A model generated the notes under the pieces. That model was not told where the DNA came from and did not search any database. It saw nothing but the letters and a program-made list of their open reading frames with translations. Of a stretch of DNA of 64,000 nucleotides, positions 30,390 to 44,900 are shown piece after piece. The stretch lies in the NCBI GenBank assembly GCA_030068075.1, contig CM057841.1, positions 3,842,565 to 3,906,564 of the forward strand, given 5' to 3'. How positions within the stretch are numbered: the first letter of the stretch is position 1; each line of letters begins with the position of its first letter. Position numbers and translations under genes: made by a program. Source of the DNA: Paguma larvata (taxonomy: Eukaryota > Chordata > Mammalia > Carnivora > Viverridae).

Positions 30390-31080
30390 GCTCGCCGCCC
30401 CGCCCCTCACCTCGGGCTCACTCGGTGCCCGCGCCCGCCGCCCCGGGCCCGGCCTCGAGCGTAGCGAGCTGCAGGCGCACGCGGCGGGAGCTGGCGGCGG
30501 GCGGCGGGGGCGCGCGGGCGGCACGGCGCGTTCCCCGGGAGCCGGGCGCGGCGCGCGGGCCGGAGGAGGAGGCCGGGGCCGACCAACGGCGGGAGAGCTT
30601 GCGCGCGAGGCGGGCGAGCGCCGAGGGCCGCAGGCCGTAGTCGCGCTCGAGCTCCTGGCGCGAGATCTCGATGTTGCCGGTGTACCAGAGGATCCAGCCG
30701 AGCAGGCTCAAGAAGACGAGCAGCGCTCCCGAGTAGATGAGCAGGTCGCCGAAGTCGCGGCCGCGCACCTGCAGCTGCGCGAACACGCCGGTCAGCAGCG
30801 CCGCCATGCCCGCCACGTCCAGCGCCACGGCCAGCAGCAGCGCCATCCGGCATCGGCCCAGGCCGGACGCAGGCCCCGGCGCGGCGGCTGGCGGGGACGG
30901 CGCACCCGGCGGGGGCCCCTGCGGGGCGCCCACCGCTGACGCCGCGGCCATGGCCTTGCCCCTGCCCCGCCGCGCTGGCTCCCCCGGAGAGCGTTCCGGG
31001 GTGCGGCCGTGCCCGGGGCGGGGTCAGGGGACGGGGCCAGGTGTGCCCGGCGCCCGCCTGGTCACCTGAGCTGGCTGGGT
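30390..31080. promoter_or_regulatory. TMEM238: CpG island over TMEM238
   Basis: Very high GC with abundant undepleted CpG covers the coding exon and the sequence upstream of its ATG, the normal layout of a CpG-island promoter. Confidence 0.8.
30418..30951 (-). CDS. TMEM238: TMEM238, two-pass membrane protein
   Basis: A single open exon of 177 residues on the minus strand, ATG at 30951-30949 and TGA at 30420-30418. It matches the small TMEM238 family, whose function is not well defined. Residues 1-35 are Ala/Pro/Gly-rich. Membrane segments span about 36-60 (MALLLAVALDVAGMAALLTG start) and 70-90 (LLIYSGALLVFLSLLGWILW). The following stretch, TGNIEISRQELERDYGLRPS, is a conserved juxtamembrane sequence, and the tail is basic and Ala/Pro-rich. 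The exon is in a strong CpG island. A GT right after the stop (GAG|GTGAGG near 30410) could be a donor for a 3' UTR intron, which I cannot verify. Confidence 0.94.
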   Translation of the reverse strand: MAAASAVGAPQGPPPGAPSPPAAAPGPASGLGRCRMALLLAVALDVAGMAALLTGVFAQLQVRGRDFGDLLIYSGALLVFLSLLGWILWYTGNIEISRQELERDYGLRPSALARLARKLSRRWSAPASSSGPRAAPGSRGTRRAARAPPPPAASSRRVRLQLATLEAGPGAAGAGTE

Positions 31081-31583
31081 GCGGCCCGGGCCCGGCTTGG
31101 GGGAACCCCGACCGTGGTTTCTGGGCACGTCCCGGCCCTCAGAGGCCTATGCTGGGGGGGCAGCCTGGCTCGCAGATAAATGTGGGAGGGGCCTTATTCA
31201 CCCCAAGGAGCATGAAGGATCAGGATTGTCTAAAGAGGCAGCGTGGAGTGCTATGAGAGCCCCGACGTTGTTTCTGGTTAGCGCCTGCCTCCAGAGACCC
31301 CTGAGCACCCAGCTGGGCGGGGGGTAGGGGATGTGGGGGAGGGGCGTCAAATATAAAAATCAGACAAGTCCTCTGGACCCCAAGGAGCTCCGGGATGCAG
31401 AGAATCAGCAGTCAGGTGCCTTAGCGGAGGAAATATAGGCCCTAGGAGCCGAGATTTCTCTCCCTCATTGCCTGTCTCCTGGGGCCTCCCGTACGCCTGG
31501 AAATGAACCCAGAAGCACGAAGGTGGATGGTTCTCGGAGCACTGTGGACACCACCATCAGACCCTGTGCACTCTGGTGCAGCC

Positions 31584-31617
31584 TTGGTGGTATAGCGGTG
31601 AGCATAGCTGCCTTCCA
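31584..31617 (+). pseudogene. tRNA-Gly(TCC)-like 5' half
   Basis: These 34 bases match the 5' half of mammalian tRNA-Gly(TCC) with a single change (TATAGCGGTGAGC for TATAGTGGTGAGC), through the D-arm and a CTTCCA anticodon loop. The 3' half, including the T-arm GGTTCGA box B, is absent, so it is not a functional tRNA gene. Confidence 0.7.
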
Positions 31618-32599
31618 GACTCTGGGCGCTCTGATGGCGGCAGCAGGACTATCCCCTGCGTTCCTGTCTGCGATCGGGAGGTTTCCCCTAGTGCCTCTGG
31701 ACTGCCAGGACTCATTCGGGGTGAAGCCCAAGAGCACAGAGAGGGACCAGACGAGGCCCTCAAGGAATTCCCAGAAGTGATCACATATCAGGGTGCACTA
31801 ATGGGGGCGACCTAAGCCATTGTCATTCCTTTTGTTGAGCTGGGTTCCCCTGAGATTCCCCCAACCACCACCAAGCGAAGCCCCGTGCTGGTGAGGCTAA
31901 AGCCACAGAGCTACATCAGGCTAGGCTCCTGCCCCTTAAGAGGGCCGTAGCAACAGAAAATAAATTTCCAGAAAGTTTAACGGGTGTGACAGTGGGCATA
32001 CTGGAGTGGGGCACGGCACGGAGGGAGTCGGCAAGGCACGGAGAAGAGACTGGGCCAGCAGGTATGGACCCTCTAAAGGAAATCTTTCCGACGCAAATCT
32101 CTTTTCCTCCAAACAACTCGCCCTTTAGAGGGAATCTACGCCCTCCTGGGGTGGCAGTCAGAGAGGAGATTCCGTCTAGCTCCTCTCTAGACTCTAAACC
32201 GCTTAAGAGTTTAAGAGGACCTGAGGCGGGAGAATTGAGAGGTCTGTCGGGATTACCTACAGAATTCCGAATGTGGCCGAATGGAAATCGAGTGTTACCG
32301 AACATTCCCGAAAAGGACAAGAGCCAATAAGAGAAGGCGGCCACCCCCGTTCCGGAGGGTTCCGAAAATGCCCGAGCGGGCCTCCCAGCCGTCGTCGGGA
32401 ATAGCCGAGAGGTTACGAAGAAGACCGGAAGGATCGCTGGAGCTGGGCTTAAGTAATTCATGCATTGGCATATTCAATCATAAAACAAATGCTTATTGAG
32501 CGCCTATGCTATGCAAAGCGCTGGTGAGCAATCCTGAAGACAAACTGCTGAGGAAAGAGATTTGGGGCCTCTCGAACTGGACCCACTCGGAAATCCAGC

Positions 32600-35512
<2,913 letters not shown>

Positions 35513-35636
35513 TAACCGACCGCTCGCGGGGAGGGGAGGGGGAGGGGGCCGGCGGAGCCCAGGCCCAGCTGTTGCAGGTGATGCCAGGCCAGCGTTCCTG
35601 CCCATCAGGCTGGGGGTTGGTGCAGGTTCTTACTTA

Positions 35637-35764
35637 CTAATTTTTTAATGTTTATTCGTGAGAGAGCGAGCAGGGGAGGGTCGGAGAGAGAATCCCAAGC
35701 AGCCCCATGAGGGGCTCAAACTCTGGAACTGCACGATCATGACCTGAGCCGCCCAGGTGCCCCT
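35637..35764 (-). mobile_element. SINEC, reverse, internally shortened
   Basis: It starts TTTTTTAATGTTTATTCGTGAG and ends GCCGCCCAGGTGCCCC. Part of the tRNA head is missing. Confidence 0.9.
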
Positions 35765-37982
35765 GGTAAAGTTCTTACTCGGAACGCCTCAGAGGTGCCC
35801 GTTGAGCGCAGCGGATTAGAAAGTGCGTGTTGAACACGGAAGTCGACTGCAGCCCTCACAGTCCCTGGCTCTTTGTTGACCTGTGGCAGCTTCAAGAAAG
35901 TCTGGTACAGCCGAAATCTGCCGGAAGGTGATCTGGGCTAAGGGTTGGCCCACTAGTGTCCGGGTCTGTGCCGCAGGCGGCAGTTCAGTGTGGCCTGTGA
36001 ACGAGCCAGCGCGGGCTCGAGGGCTTCGTGGTCTCCCGCTGGGCTGTGGGCGCTTCCTAGAGGGTCCAGAGGACTGCTGACAGCAGGTCCTCGGGCAGCT
36101 CCCAGCACCAGGCCACCCTGGGGCACTCCTGCCCTGCCCATCGGAAGCCAGAGTCACTGGTCTGGGGCTCAGTGGCAGCTGGGCAGCCACCTGTGGCCTG
36201 CTGGGCTGCAAGTGAGCGTGCCCCGCCCCTCCCGTCCTCGTCCCCAGGCCTCCACCCGCTGCGTGCTCCCCAGTCGGGACCACTGCTGGTGGCCCTCAGG
36301 ACGGGTGCCGGCGTTGCTGCGCCTCGCTCCACACACACACTTTTCCGAGGTGCCCCTGTGTCACATCCTGTGAAGCCAAAGTGGCTTCTGGTGGCTTCCA
36401 CCCCTTGCATTCTGGTGTTTAACAGCTACTGTTGATGGTTGCTGAGCATGGGCCCTGGCCGTGTGGGTCTCGCCAATGTCTCAGCCACTAGCTGTGTGAC
36501 CCTGGGCAAGTAAGTGGATCTCTCTGCCCCTTGTCAGAATCAAGTGGTCTGATGAGAAGAGGGCATGGGGGGGGGGCCCGCAGAGCAAGAAGCCGGATGT
36601 GTCTGCGTGTGTATCTGAGTGTGTGTATCCATGTGCGCACGTGTGGAGTGGCCGTTTGTCCCACCTGCCCCAGGCACTCCACAAAGCAGGCGTCTGGCTC
36701 AGGTTGGGAAGGGGCACCGTTGTCCTTGCCCCGATTAGTTCCTGCATGCCTGCCTTGCGCCAGCTAGTATGCTGCCGGCCCCTACTGTTCAGAAGGCCAC
36801 GTCCTGAACCTGCGCTCTGTCCCCACCTCAGAGGCCAGTGGCCAGAGGCCTCCTGCAGAGCCCGCTGTGTGTAGGGCAGGAGCCCCGCCTCCAGGGTTGC
36901 CTTTGTGCACCGCCTTTGCAGGTGGGTCACCTGGTCGCTCAGTGCCTCAGTTTCCTCACCTGTGAGACAGGAGTGTTTCAAGTGTCTGACTCTTAAGGGC
37001 TCAGAATTAGAGCAGGAATTGTGTTTTGTTTGCTTCTGTGTCTCCAGCACCAGCTCTGAGAATGTCTGCAAGACTGAGTGAGGATAGGACACACCTGCGG
37101 CGGCTGTCACACGAAGGGTCACTCAGCCTGGGGGCTCGGCTGAGACCTTCATGGGAGAGGCTGGCTTTGATCATACTGTACTTCCACAGGCACATCAGAT
37201 ACGTAGGAGAGGTGTGTGTGTACACACAGCGCGCGCGCGAATTAGCTTGCATGTGCACACCCTGGCTGTGCCACCTTGGGCAAATTGCTCAACTTCCCTA
37301 CGACCTAGTTCCCTCATCTGTGACACGTGTACGTGCATCAACAGACACTCCTTCCTAACGCTGTTGAGAAGACACGATGAGCAAAAAGCTCAGGGAGAGG
37401 CCTGCCATGTCATGCCGGGATCATAACTGCACACGAGTGTGTATTATTACAAACACCTTGGCTGGATGGAGCAGACCATCGGAGGTGCCTGCCCGTGTTT
37501 CTAACTCTCCCTGCGTGGGAAACGATGCTCGTGTTTTCCAGGACGCTTTTGAGCACACCTGCCGCGTCCATACCCCGTGGTTCCAAGTTTGCGTCAGCGG
37601 CCCCGGCCTTCCGTGTGTGTGTGAATGTCCTGACCTCTGCAGCATGTCTGTTGCAGGCCGTCCGGCAATTTTGTTGATTTCCTTTTGTAGTTACTTGCTG
37701 GACTCAGTCATCTGTTCATTTAAAGTCTTTCGTGACGAAAATCACACGTGCACGTGGTGTGGAGATGTGCACACGGAAGAAGGGTCTCCGGGGCAAAAGG
37801 GCCCCAGGATCCCAGCCCCTGGTTCCACAGCCTGTCGTGCAGCGTTTTTGGAAGCGTGCCGCGCGCACGTGTGGGGTTTGAGCAGCCTGCCGAGTGAGCC
37901 GGCCTAACTTCCCGCGTGTTCACCCCTGGCTCTGGGCTCTCTTCCAGCAACACCGGCAAATTTGCTTTAGCATCTATATGTG

Positions 37983-38187
37983 TTTTTTTAAGTTTTATTT
38001 ATTTTGAGATAGTGAGTGCACACACATGTGCATGCATGGGGGAGGGGCAGAGAGAGGAGAGAGAGAATCCCAAGCAGGCTCTGCATTGTCAGCTCCAAGC
38101 CCAACATGGGGCTCAATCTCAGGCACCGTGCGATCATGACCTGAGCCGAAGTCGGCCGCTTAACTGACTGAGCCACCCTGGTGCCCC
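37983..38187 (-). mobile_element. SINEC (felid type), reverse
   Basis: TTTAAGTTTTATTTATTTTGAG at the tail end, GAGAATCCCAAGCAGGCTC in the body and GACTGAGCCACCCTGGTGCC at the head. Near full length. Confidence 0.92.
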
Positions 38188-38229
38188 TGGCATCTACGGT
38201 TTGTATAGCCTATGGGAGAGAGGCGGCAA

Positions 38230-38905
38230 CGGGCAACTCTTGTCTTCATAAGTTTTCTGCAAATCCAGAACTGTTCTAAAAAAGTCTGTTAAAAAAATAC
38301 TAAGCTGGTCTGTAACTCTCAGACCGGGAAAAATCCAGATGTAGAAAAGTGCTAGTGAGGGTGTGGGGGGACGGACACGCTTCCGTTGCTAACATAGTGT
38401 AAACTGGTACGAACCCCACGGGGAACGGTTTGGCAAGATCTGTACAAATTACAAACTGTACACTTTGACACAGGAGTGTCACACGTAAGATTTGCTCTAA
38501 AGACATTCCCTTGTATGCCACGTGGCCCATTTCCCCGGATTATTCGTTCGGTGTTGGCCAATCAGTGCAGGAAGTGATCAGTCACGGCGCACGTATGTGA
38601 TGGGACGCTAGGCAGCTGAGAACAGGGAAGTGCTGATTCGGACAGACTTCAAGCCTTCCGGCTAAGCTGAAAAAGCAAGGAGCAGCATGCGGTGTACAGG
38701 ACGCTGTGCGCTGTGTGAAAATAAAGGGGTGGGCTTAACAGAATATGTATTTGAATCTGTTTGCATTTGTGTAGACTCTCTCTAGAAAAATAGACCAGAG
38801 CCTGGTAACACTGGTTGTCCCTGATGAAGGGAACCGGGCGTTGGGGAGATAGGAATTAGAAGGAGCTGTTTCTTTGTAGAAACTTTTATCAAAAAAAAAA
38901 AAAAA
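38230..38905 (+). mobile_element. LINE-1/HAL1-type 3' end
   Basis: GTGAGGGTGTGGGG...ACGCTTCCGTTGCTAAC, then GAACGGTTTGGCA, then CTGGTAACACTGGTTGTCCC and a poly(A) run on the plus strand follow the order of the 3' non-coding part of old L1/HAL1 elements. Confidence 0.6.
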
Positions 38906-38971
38906 AAAAAAATTCAAGTCCTTGCTTTTCGAAAGAGTAACATTCACAAGGCATCCCAAGCTCTCCTTCCT

Positions 38972-39198
38972 TTTTAAAAATTTTTTTATTTTTTGTTTTT
39001 TTATTTATTTTTGAGAGCAGGAGAGACAAAGCATGAGTGGGGAAGGGTCAGAGAGAGGGGGAGACATAGAATCTGAAGCAGGCTCCAGGCTCCGAGCTAT
39101 TAGCACAGAGCCTGATGCGGGGCTCTAACTCACAGACTGTGAGATCGTGACCTGAGCCGAAGTCGGACACTTAACCGACTGAGCCACCCAGGCGCCCC
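38972..39198 (-). mobile_element. SINEC (felid type), reverse
   Basis: T-rich tail with TTATTTATTTTTGAGAGCAGG, body with GACATAGAATCTGAAGCAGG and head GACTGAGCCACCCAGGCGCC. Full length. Confidence 0.95.
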
Positions 39199-39209
39199 CC
39201 CCCAAGCTC

Positions 39210-40860
39210 TCCTTCCTTAAGGCAGTTAATATTCGCAGGTTCTAAAGTAACCTTCCAGAAGCTTTGAATGCATATGCAAACAAATAACACATATCCTATT
39301 TTAAACAAAAATGAAAAAACGTTAATAGAAATGGGGTTAGTTGTACTGTTTGCATATTGCTCTTTTTTTTTCCCCCACTTACTCTGGAGATTGGTCCATA
39401 TTCACATCTGAGATTTTTTATGTTTAAAAATCCTGAAATACAGTGTGTGTGTGTACAGAAAATAATTATAAAGCAAGCACCCATGGAACCAACAACGCCC
39501 AAGTAAAGAAACAGGGCTACTCGCTCCCAAGAAGGCCTCCTGGGTTTCTTGCCAGCTTAAGGTAACCAGAATCCCCGGCATTCTGCAATCCTACTTTTAT
39601 AGTTTTACAACCTACATATGTGTGTTCGTAGTACAACTGACTTTTGCCTGCTTTGGAACTGTGCACGAAGGCATTCGAATTGTGGGAATCTTTTATGACC
39701 TGCGGGTCTGGCTGATTGTGACGTTTATGATTTTTGCTCGCATGCTGCTGGAAGCAGTGGTAGTTCATTTTTTGTCCCATGGTATTTTTTCTTGAACATA
39801 CAACCGCGTTTCCAGTGCGTGTCATGACGACAGATGCTGTTTAAAGCCTGCGGTGTACGTGCAAGAAGGCCGAGGAACAAGGTACGCGTGCTTTCAACGT
39901 TTCCGTGTGCGTTTTAGCATTTCCGGCCCCCGCCACGGCCACGCGAGGGGGCCTCTGGCTCTGCAACCTTGGTATTGTTAGGCGTGAACAGCCGTTACTA
40001 GTTCCGCGGGAGTGCAGCGGTGTCAACGTTGGCTTACACCGCATCTTCTCAACTACTAGCAAGGAGTATCTTTTGGATTTCCTCTTTTGTGACGAGAGTG
40101 CTTTTACCAATTTCTCTTTTGTGTTGTCTTTTTCTTATTGAGTTGTAGGGGCTCTTTATGTATTTGGATCAGTACTTTTTGGTTATAGGTCTTGCAAACA
40201 TCTTCTGTCCCACTGACTTGTCTTCTACTGTAGATAAAGGAGTTATTGATTTAAAAAAATCAAATAAAGTTCGTTGATATAGTTTACACAAAAATACACC
40301 TGTTAAGTATGTTTTAAATTAAAAAAAATTTTTTTTAATGTTTATTTATTTTTGAGAGAGAGAGAGAGCGTGAGCAGGGGAGGCAGAGAGAGAGGGAGAC
40401 ACAGAATCCGAAGCTGGTTCCAGGTTCGAGCTAAGTTTGACAAGTTTGTGCGCCTGTGTGACCACCAGTATGACCAAGGTCTGGGATATACTCCTCACTC
40501 CAGAAAGTCGCCCTTGTCCCTGCACATTTGTCTTCCTTGATCACAGCCAACGACCTGCTCTCAGCCACTAGTGACTAATATTGCCAGTTCTAGAATTCCA
40601 TTGTAAGTGGAACAAGGTATTTGGTACACTTCCGCATACAGCTTCACTTAGCTAAGTGTATTTTTGGGATCCATCCTAGCTGATTTTTGTATCAATATTT
40701 TGCTGAGGAGTATCCATTCTATGAACTCACAATTTTACTCCATCCGTTGAACCTCTGGATGGTTTCCACTTTTTGTCCATTAGCCAGGGAGCAACTATGA
40801 AAGTTCCTGTACAAGTCTTTATGTAGACATGTTTTCCTTTCTTTTCATGATCATCTTTTG
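39210..40860 (+). mobile_element. Old LINE-1 3'-region fragments
   Basis: AT-rich sequence with CCCAAGTAAAGAAACAGGGC, TTTGCCTGCTTTGGAACTGTG, GCAGTGGTAGTTCATT and, after a SINE, GGATGGTTTCCACTTTTTGT and GTACAAGTCTTTATGTAGACATG. These follow the order of L1M-type 3' regions. Fragmented and diverged; boundaries approximate. Confidence 0.55.
40320..40432 (-). mobile_element. SINEC, reverse, 5'-truncated
   Basis: Contains TTTTTAATGTTTATTTATTT, GAGAGAGAGCGTGAGCAGGG and ACACAGAATCCGAAGC. The tRNA head is missing. Confidence 0.9.
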
Positions 40861-41774
40861 ACAGAGGACCACAAAATTCTGTTAACGGACAGTAAGCCAG
40901 TTTGAAGCCGGCCGGCAGCCCCTGGCCTCTGCCTTCAGGGGTTCCTCCCACCCTCGCGCCACTCAGGCTTTGCAGCCTTTACCTCTGCCCCACCCCCCAC
41001 CAGTCTGAGACAATGACCCCCAGCCTGCAGTCAGCGGGCCAGGCCGGGAAAGGCAGCCTGCTGGGTACAGGAGGCTCACCTGCCCGGGTCCTCCTGCCCT
41101 GGCCCCCTACTCCCCTGGGGTGGCGGGGCAGAACCTGTCAGTGTGACAGACTGGTTTCTAGGATTAGGTCACAGTCACCTGGGATTAAGCCGGAGCACCT
41201 GGGAGGCCTCTCCCAATCAGCTGAGCCCTCACAAAGACCTGGCCCTTAGGTGGGGCACTTGAGCTTCCAAGAGCTGAGGGCAGCCTCTGGGTGGACAAGC
41301 CCGGGGGACCCCTGCTGGGACTGGCGATGGGAGAGAGGAACGTGGACTGGCAGAGGCCAACTGTGAGACCAGAGGAGTGGCCAGCTCACCACGCCGGGCT
41401 GCAGACCCTCAGAGATGGCTGGATCGGCATCATCTCGGGCGTAGGATTTGGGCTGACCATGCAGGAACACACAGGAAACACGCTCCGTGGCCCGGAGCGG
41501 AGTCAGGTGTGGGAGAAGCCAGGAGAGTCCCCACACCTGTCACCTGTCCGGGAAGGGACGCCACTGCACACCTACCTCAGGAACAAACCAGGGCAACGAC
41601 TATCAAGAGTAGGCCCAGCACCCCCCCTTTAGATGGTAAATCAGGGCCCTCCCCCACTGCCACAGGAGAGCCAGCTGCGGTCCTACACGGGGACTTGATG
41701 GTGGTGGTGGGGACCCGAGTGGCAAAGGCAGTGGTCTCAAGGGGTCTGTGAGGCACAGCAGCTGCTTTTCCAAC

Positions 41775-41780
41775 TTTATT
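41775..41780 (-). terminator. UBE2S: UBE2S polyadenylation signal
   Basis: TTTATT on the plus strand is AATAAA on the gene strand, about 125 bases past the stop codon. Confidence 0.85.
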
Positions 41781-41902
41781 TAGAAAAACAAATCCAGGTC
41801 CCGGGGCCCCCACGCCCTCCCCCACCCCAGCCATAATTTAAATAACTTAGAGACAGAGTTTGGGGTCGGGGTCGGGGGGAGGAGGGCTGGGAGAAGAGCC
41901 CA

Positions 41903-44900
41903 CTACAGCCGCCGCAGCGCCCGCTTCTTGTCCGTCTTTTTCTTGGCGGCCAGCTTCTTGTCCCGCTCGCCCGCGTGCTTCTTGGCCATGGGGCCGTCAG
42001 CCCCTCCCGGGCCCCCGGGGGCCAGGGGATCGGCGGAGGGCGCCCGGCCGGCCTCGGCGCCGCGGGGCCCGCCGGCGCCGCCGTGGATCTCGGTGAGCAG
42101 GCGGGCCCGGGCGGCGTACTCCTCGTAGTTCTCCAAGAGCAGGCGGCCGGCCTCCTCGTTGAGGGCCGACTCGGGGTTGGGGTGGATCAGCAGGCACTTG
42201 ATGGTCTGTGGGCAGAGGGCCAAGGTCAGGGGGGCCGGGCCTCGTTCCGACACCAGCCCCCGATCAGTCGCGGGCCCCGCTCACACCTGGGTCCCTTGTG
42301 AGAGAGGCTGGGACTGGAGAGGGAAGGGACTTGCCCGAGGTCACTCAGGAAGCAAGGGAGGCAATTCAGGAAGTCCCACGTGGGCCTGCTGAGACTCCAG
42401 GGCTGCTCGTCTCTCCACCAGACACAGCAGGACACATGAAAACCCACGGCTGTCACTGGATATGCCAGGAAGCCCAAGTGAAAGCCAGACTCCAGTGGGC
42501 AGGCCCGACCCGAGCAGGGCACCGGGGTGTGAATAAAGGGGGCCTGGCCCGTGGGGCGCATCCGGAGGGAGCCGATCCCAATGCCCCTTCATGAGCCCTG
42601 TTCAACTGAGGGGTAAACTGAGGTCGGAAGTGCATGGGGCCCACGAAGGGGTGGCCGGCGGCCCTGGTGGAGCCGGAGGTGGGGCAGGACCAGCTGCGGC
42701 CCCCACGGTGGGGTCTGTCCCACCTCCCCTTTCAACCACTATGAAAGGGAGCCTGCGATGCCCAAGCAGGTGCCATGACGTCTCTCGCCTGCAAACGAGG
42801 ATGAGAACAGGTGCTCCCCTGTCCCCTGTGACATGCTAAGCGCGTGGCCCCGCAAACCCCACTGACGCTGAGCCGGGACCCAGGACCACACCCAAATTCT
42901 AAGCTCTGACCCCGCAACCACAGGTGCCTCACGGCTGAGGCCCGACCCAGGCTCCTAGGGACCATCGGGGACAGTCACTCTGTGAGCTCATCTCCAGTGT
43001 CCCTGGCAGCCGCGGCGGCCCCTCCAGGGAGAGGAGGAGAAAGTATGTTTACCTTGGAGCCCAATCCTCCCCCAAGTGCCCTGCAGGAAACAACGTTTCC
43101 CCACCCCCCTACCCAATGCCCCAGGGCTCCTTAGCAATTCCATTTCCAAAAAAAAAAAAAAAAAAGTGTTTTCTTTTTTTTAAAGTAGGCTCCACACCCA
43201 ACATGGGGCTTGAACTCACGACCCCAAGATCAAGAGTCACATGTTCTACCAACTGAGCCATCCAGGCACCCTCAGAAACCCTCCTTAAGCTTTGAGTGGG
43301 GTGGGAAGGCAGCCGTGGAGACGGTGGGTGTCTCCATCCGGGCTCAGCGGACGGACACGTGGAGTCCGAATCACGCTCTGGGAGGCCACGGAGCAGCACA
43401 AGCGCCTGGTCTCCCACGACCTCCCCGGCAGAGCGAAATCACTCCCGGTCGGGAAACCACCGTTTACGAACCACGACTCCCGAGTAACCGACGGGCTGTG
43501 CGGTCTAGGATGCTGAATTCCCTACGGGGAACTACCGCTGGAGAACCGCCCCCCCCCGCGACCAGATGCCTCACTTGCTCCACCAGGAAAGTGTCTCTTT
43601 ACGTCGCCTGTTCCCCAGCAAAGGCACGTCGAGCCCGGCACCACCTGTACCACCACGCTCAGTGGGTCAAGCACTGCCAAGCCTTCCAGAACTTTCCAGC
43701 TGGAAACCTGGATTTTTACACAGACGCCCCCAACAACTTCAGAGTTTCTTTTAAAAAAGAAAGAATGCACGCGACCCCGGCATCACCGGGACGTCCAGGA
43801 GGGGCGGCCCGGCGCTGCCCCCCTCCCGCCAGCTCACCCGCAGCCCCCCTGACCACCCCCAGCTCACCAGCAGCACGTGCCGGATGCCCAGCTCCGCTGT
43901 CCAGTCCCTCTTGAGCACGTTGACGCAGATCTCACCGTTGGCGCCCACGTTGGGGTGGAAAATCTTGGTCAGGAAGTAGCCCTTGGGCGGGGAGGCGGGA
44001 AAGTCCTTCCCCAGCAAGAGCTTCATGCGGAACAGGCCTCCGGCGTACGGGGTCCCCTCTGGAGAGTGGGAGGGGGCCGGGTCAGGACGCTCAGTCTCCC
44101 GACTGGCTGTGCGCCGAGTGCCCTGCCTCGGGGTGATGGCCCTGACCCCCGGCTGGTAGCCACCCCGGCCGCCTCCTCTCTCCTTCCCAAGGGCAGAGGC
44201 TCCCGCCCACCAGGCTTCCCCGAAGGCCCGCGGGCAAATGATGGGGCTGTTCCGTCAACCCCAGGGCGGCCGCCCGCCGGCCTCAGTGAAGGGTGCTCGT
44301 CCACCCACGGCTCACGTCACACACACACCGGAGGGAGCGGTTCCGGACCCCCCCACCCCATCGTGCCTCCCTCACGCCCCAGTCCCACACCCCTCAGGTC
44401 AGTCGCCCTCCCGCACCTGACCCCACCTCCAAGCTTGCCGACCGCCCCTCCCTCTGGAAGGAACAACTGCAGCCATCACATCTGCTGTAATCCCCCATGG
44501 GCTTCCTTCCTCCGCTCCCTGGAAGCTTCGGTCTCTCCCCCCTGTCCCTACAACAAAGTGCCCACGGCGCCTGCCTCAGGACGCGGCCCGTCAGGGGCAC
44601 TGCGTGAATCAGCCCACAAGTCTTCCCTGACCCCCTCGCCACTGTTCCACGCCTTCGCCAGGCAGAAACAGCACCCTAAATCACTGCACTGTCAAACGAT
44701 CGCACATAATCACCTCGTTATTTCTGTTCCCTCTCGCCAAGCCGCGTCCGGCGGTTCCCTGCCCTGTCCTGTGGGTCCCCGACACGACAGCAAGGAGTCT
44801 GTGGTCATCCAGCCCACCTTCTGGGCCCCAGAGCACCCCTACCTGACAAACCCTGCTGAAGCCTCCACTAAATCCTCTCCCGGGGGTTTTCTCACCACCT

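Larger units (their letters stand above)
26841..30417. other. Intergenic TMEM190-TMEM238
   Basis: This tail-to-tail interval has no gene I recognise. It holds an alternating GT/GC tract (26948-27058), a GA-rich stretch (28080-28180), one SINE (28571-28718), a degenerate ATCC-type microsatellite (28925-29250) and a pyrimidine-rich tract (30120-30385) that may be in the TMEM238 3' UTR. Confidence 0.55.
35765..41770. other. Intergenic RPL28-UBE2S, tail-to-tail
   Basis: No gene is recognisable. Content is MIR-like pieces (36480-36540, 36915-36965, 37250-37370), three SINEs and long stretches of old LINE sequence (38230-38905, 39210-40320, 40560-40860). Confidence 0.55.

Noticed and set aside
31578..31650. 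Functional tRNA-Gly gene
   Set aside because: The T-arm, box B and acceptor pairing are missing. Only the 5' half is recognisable.
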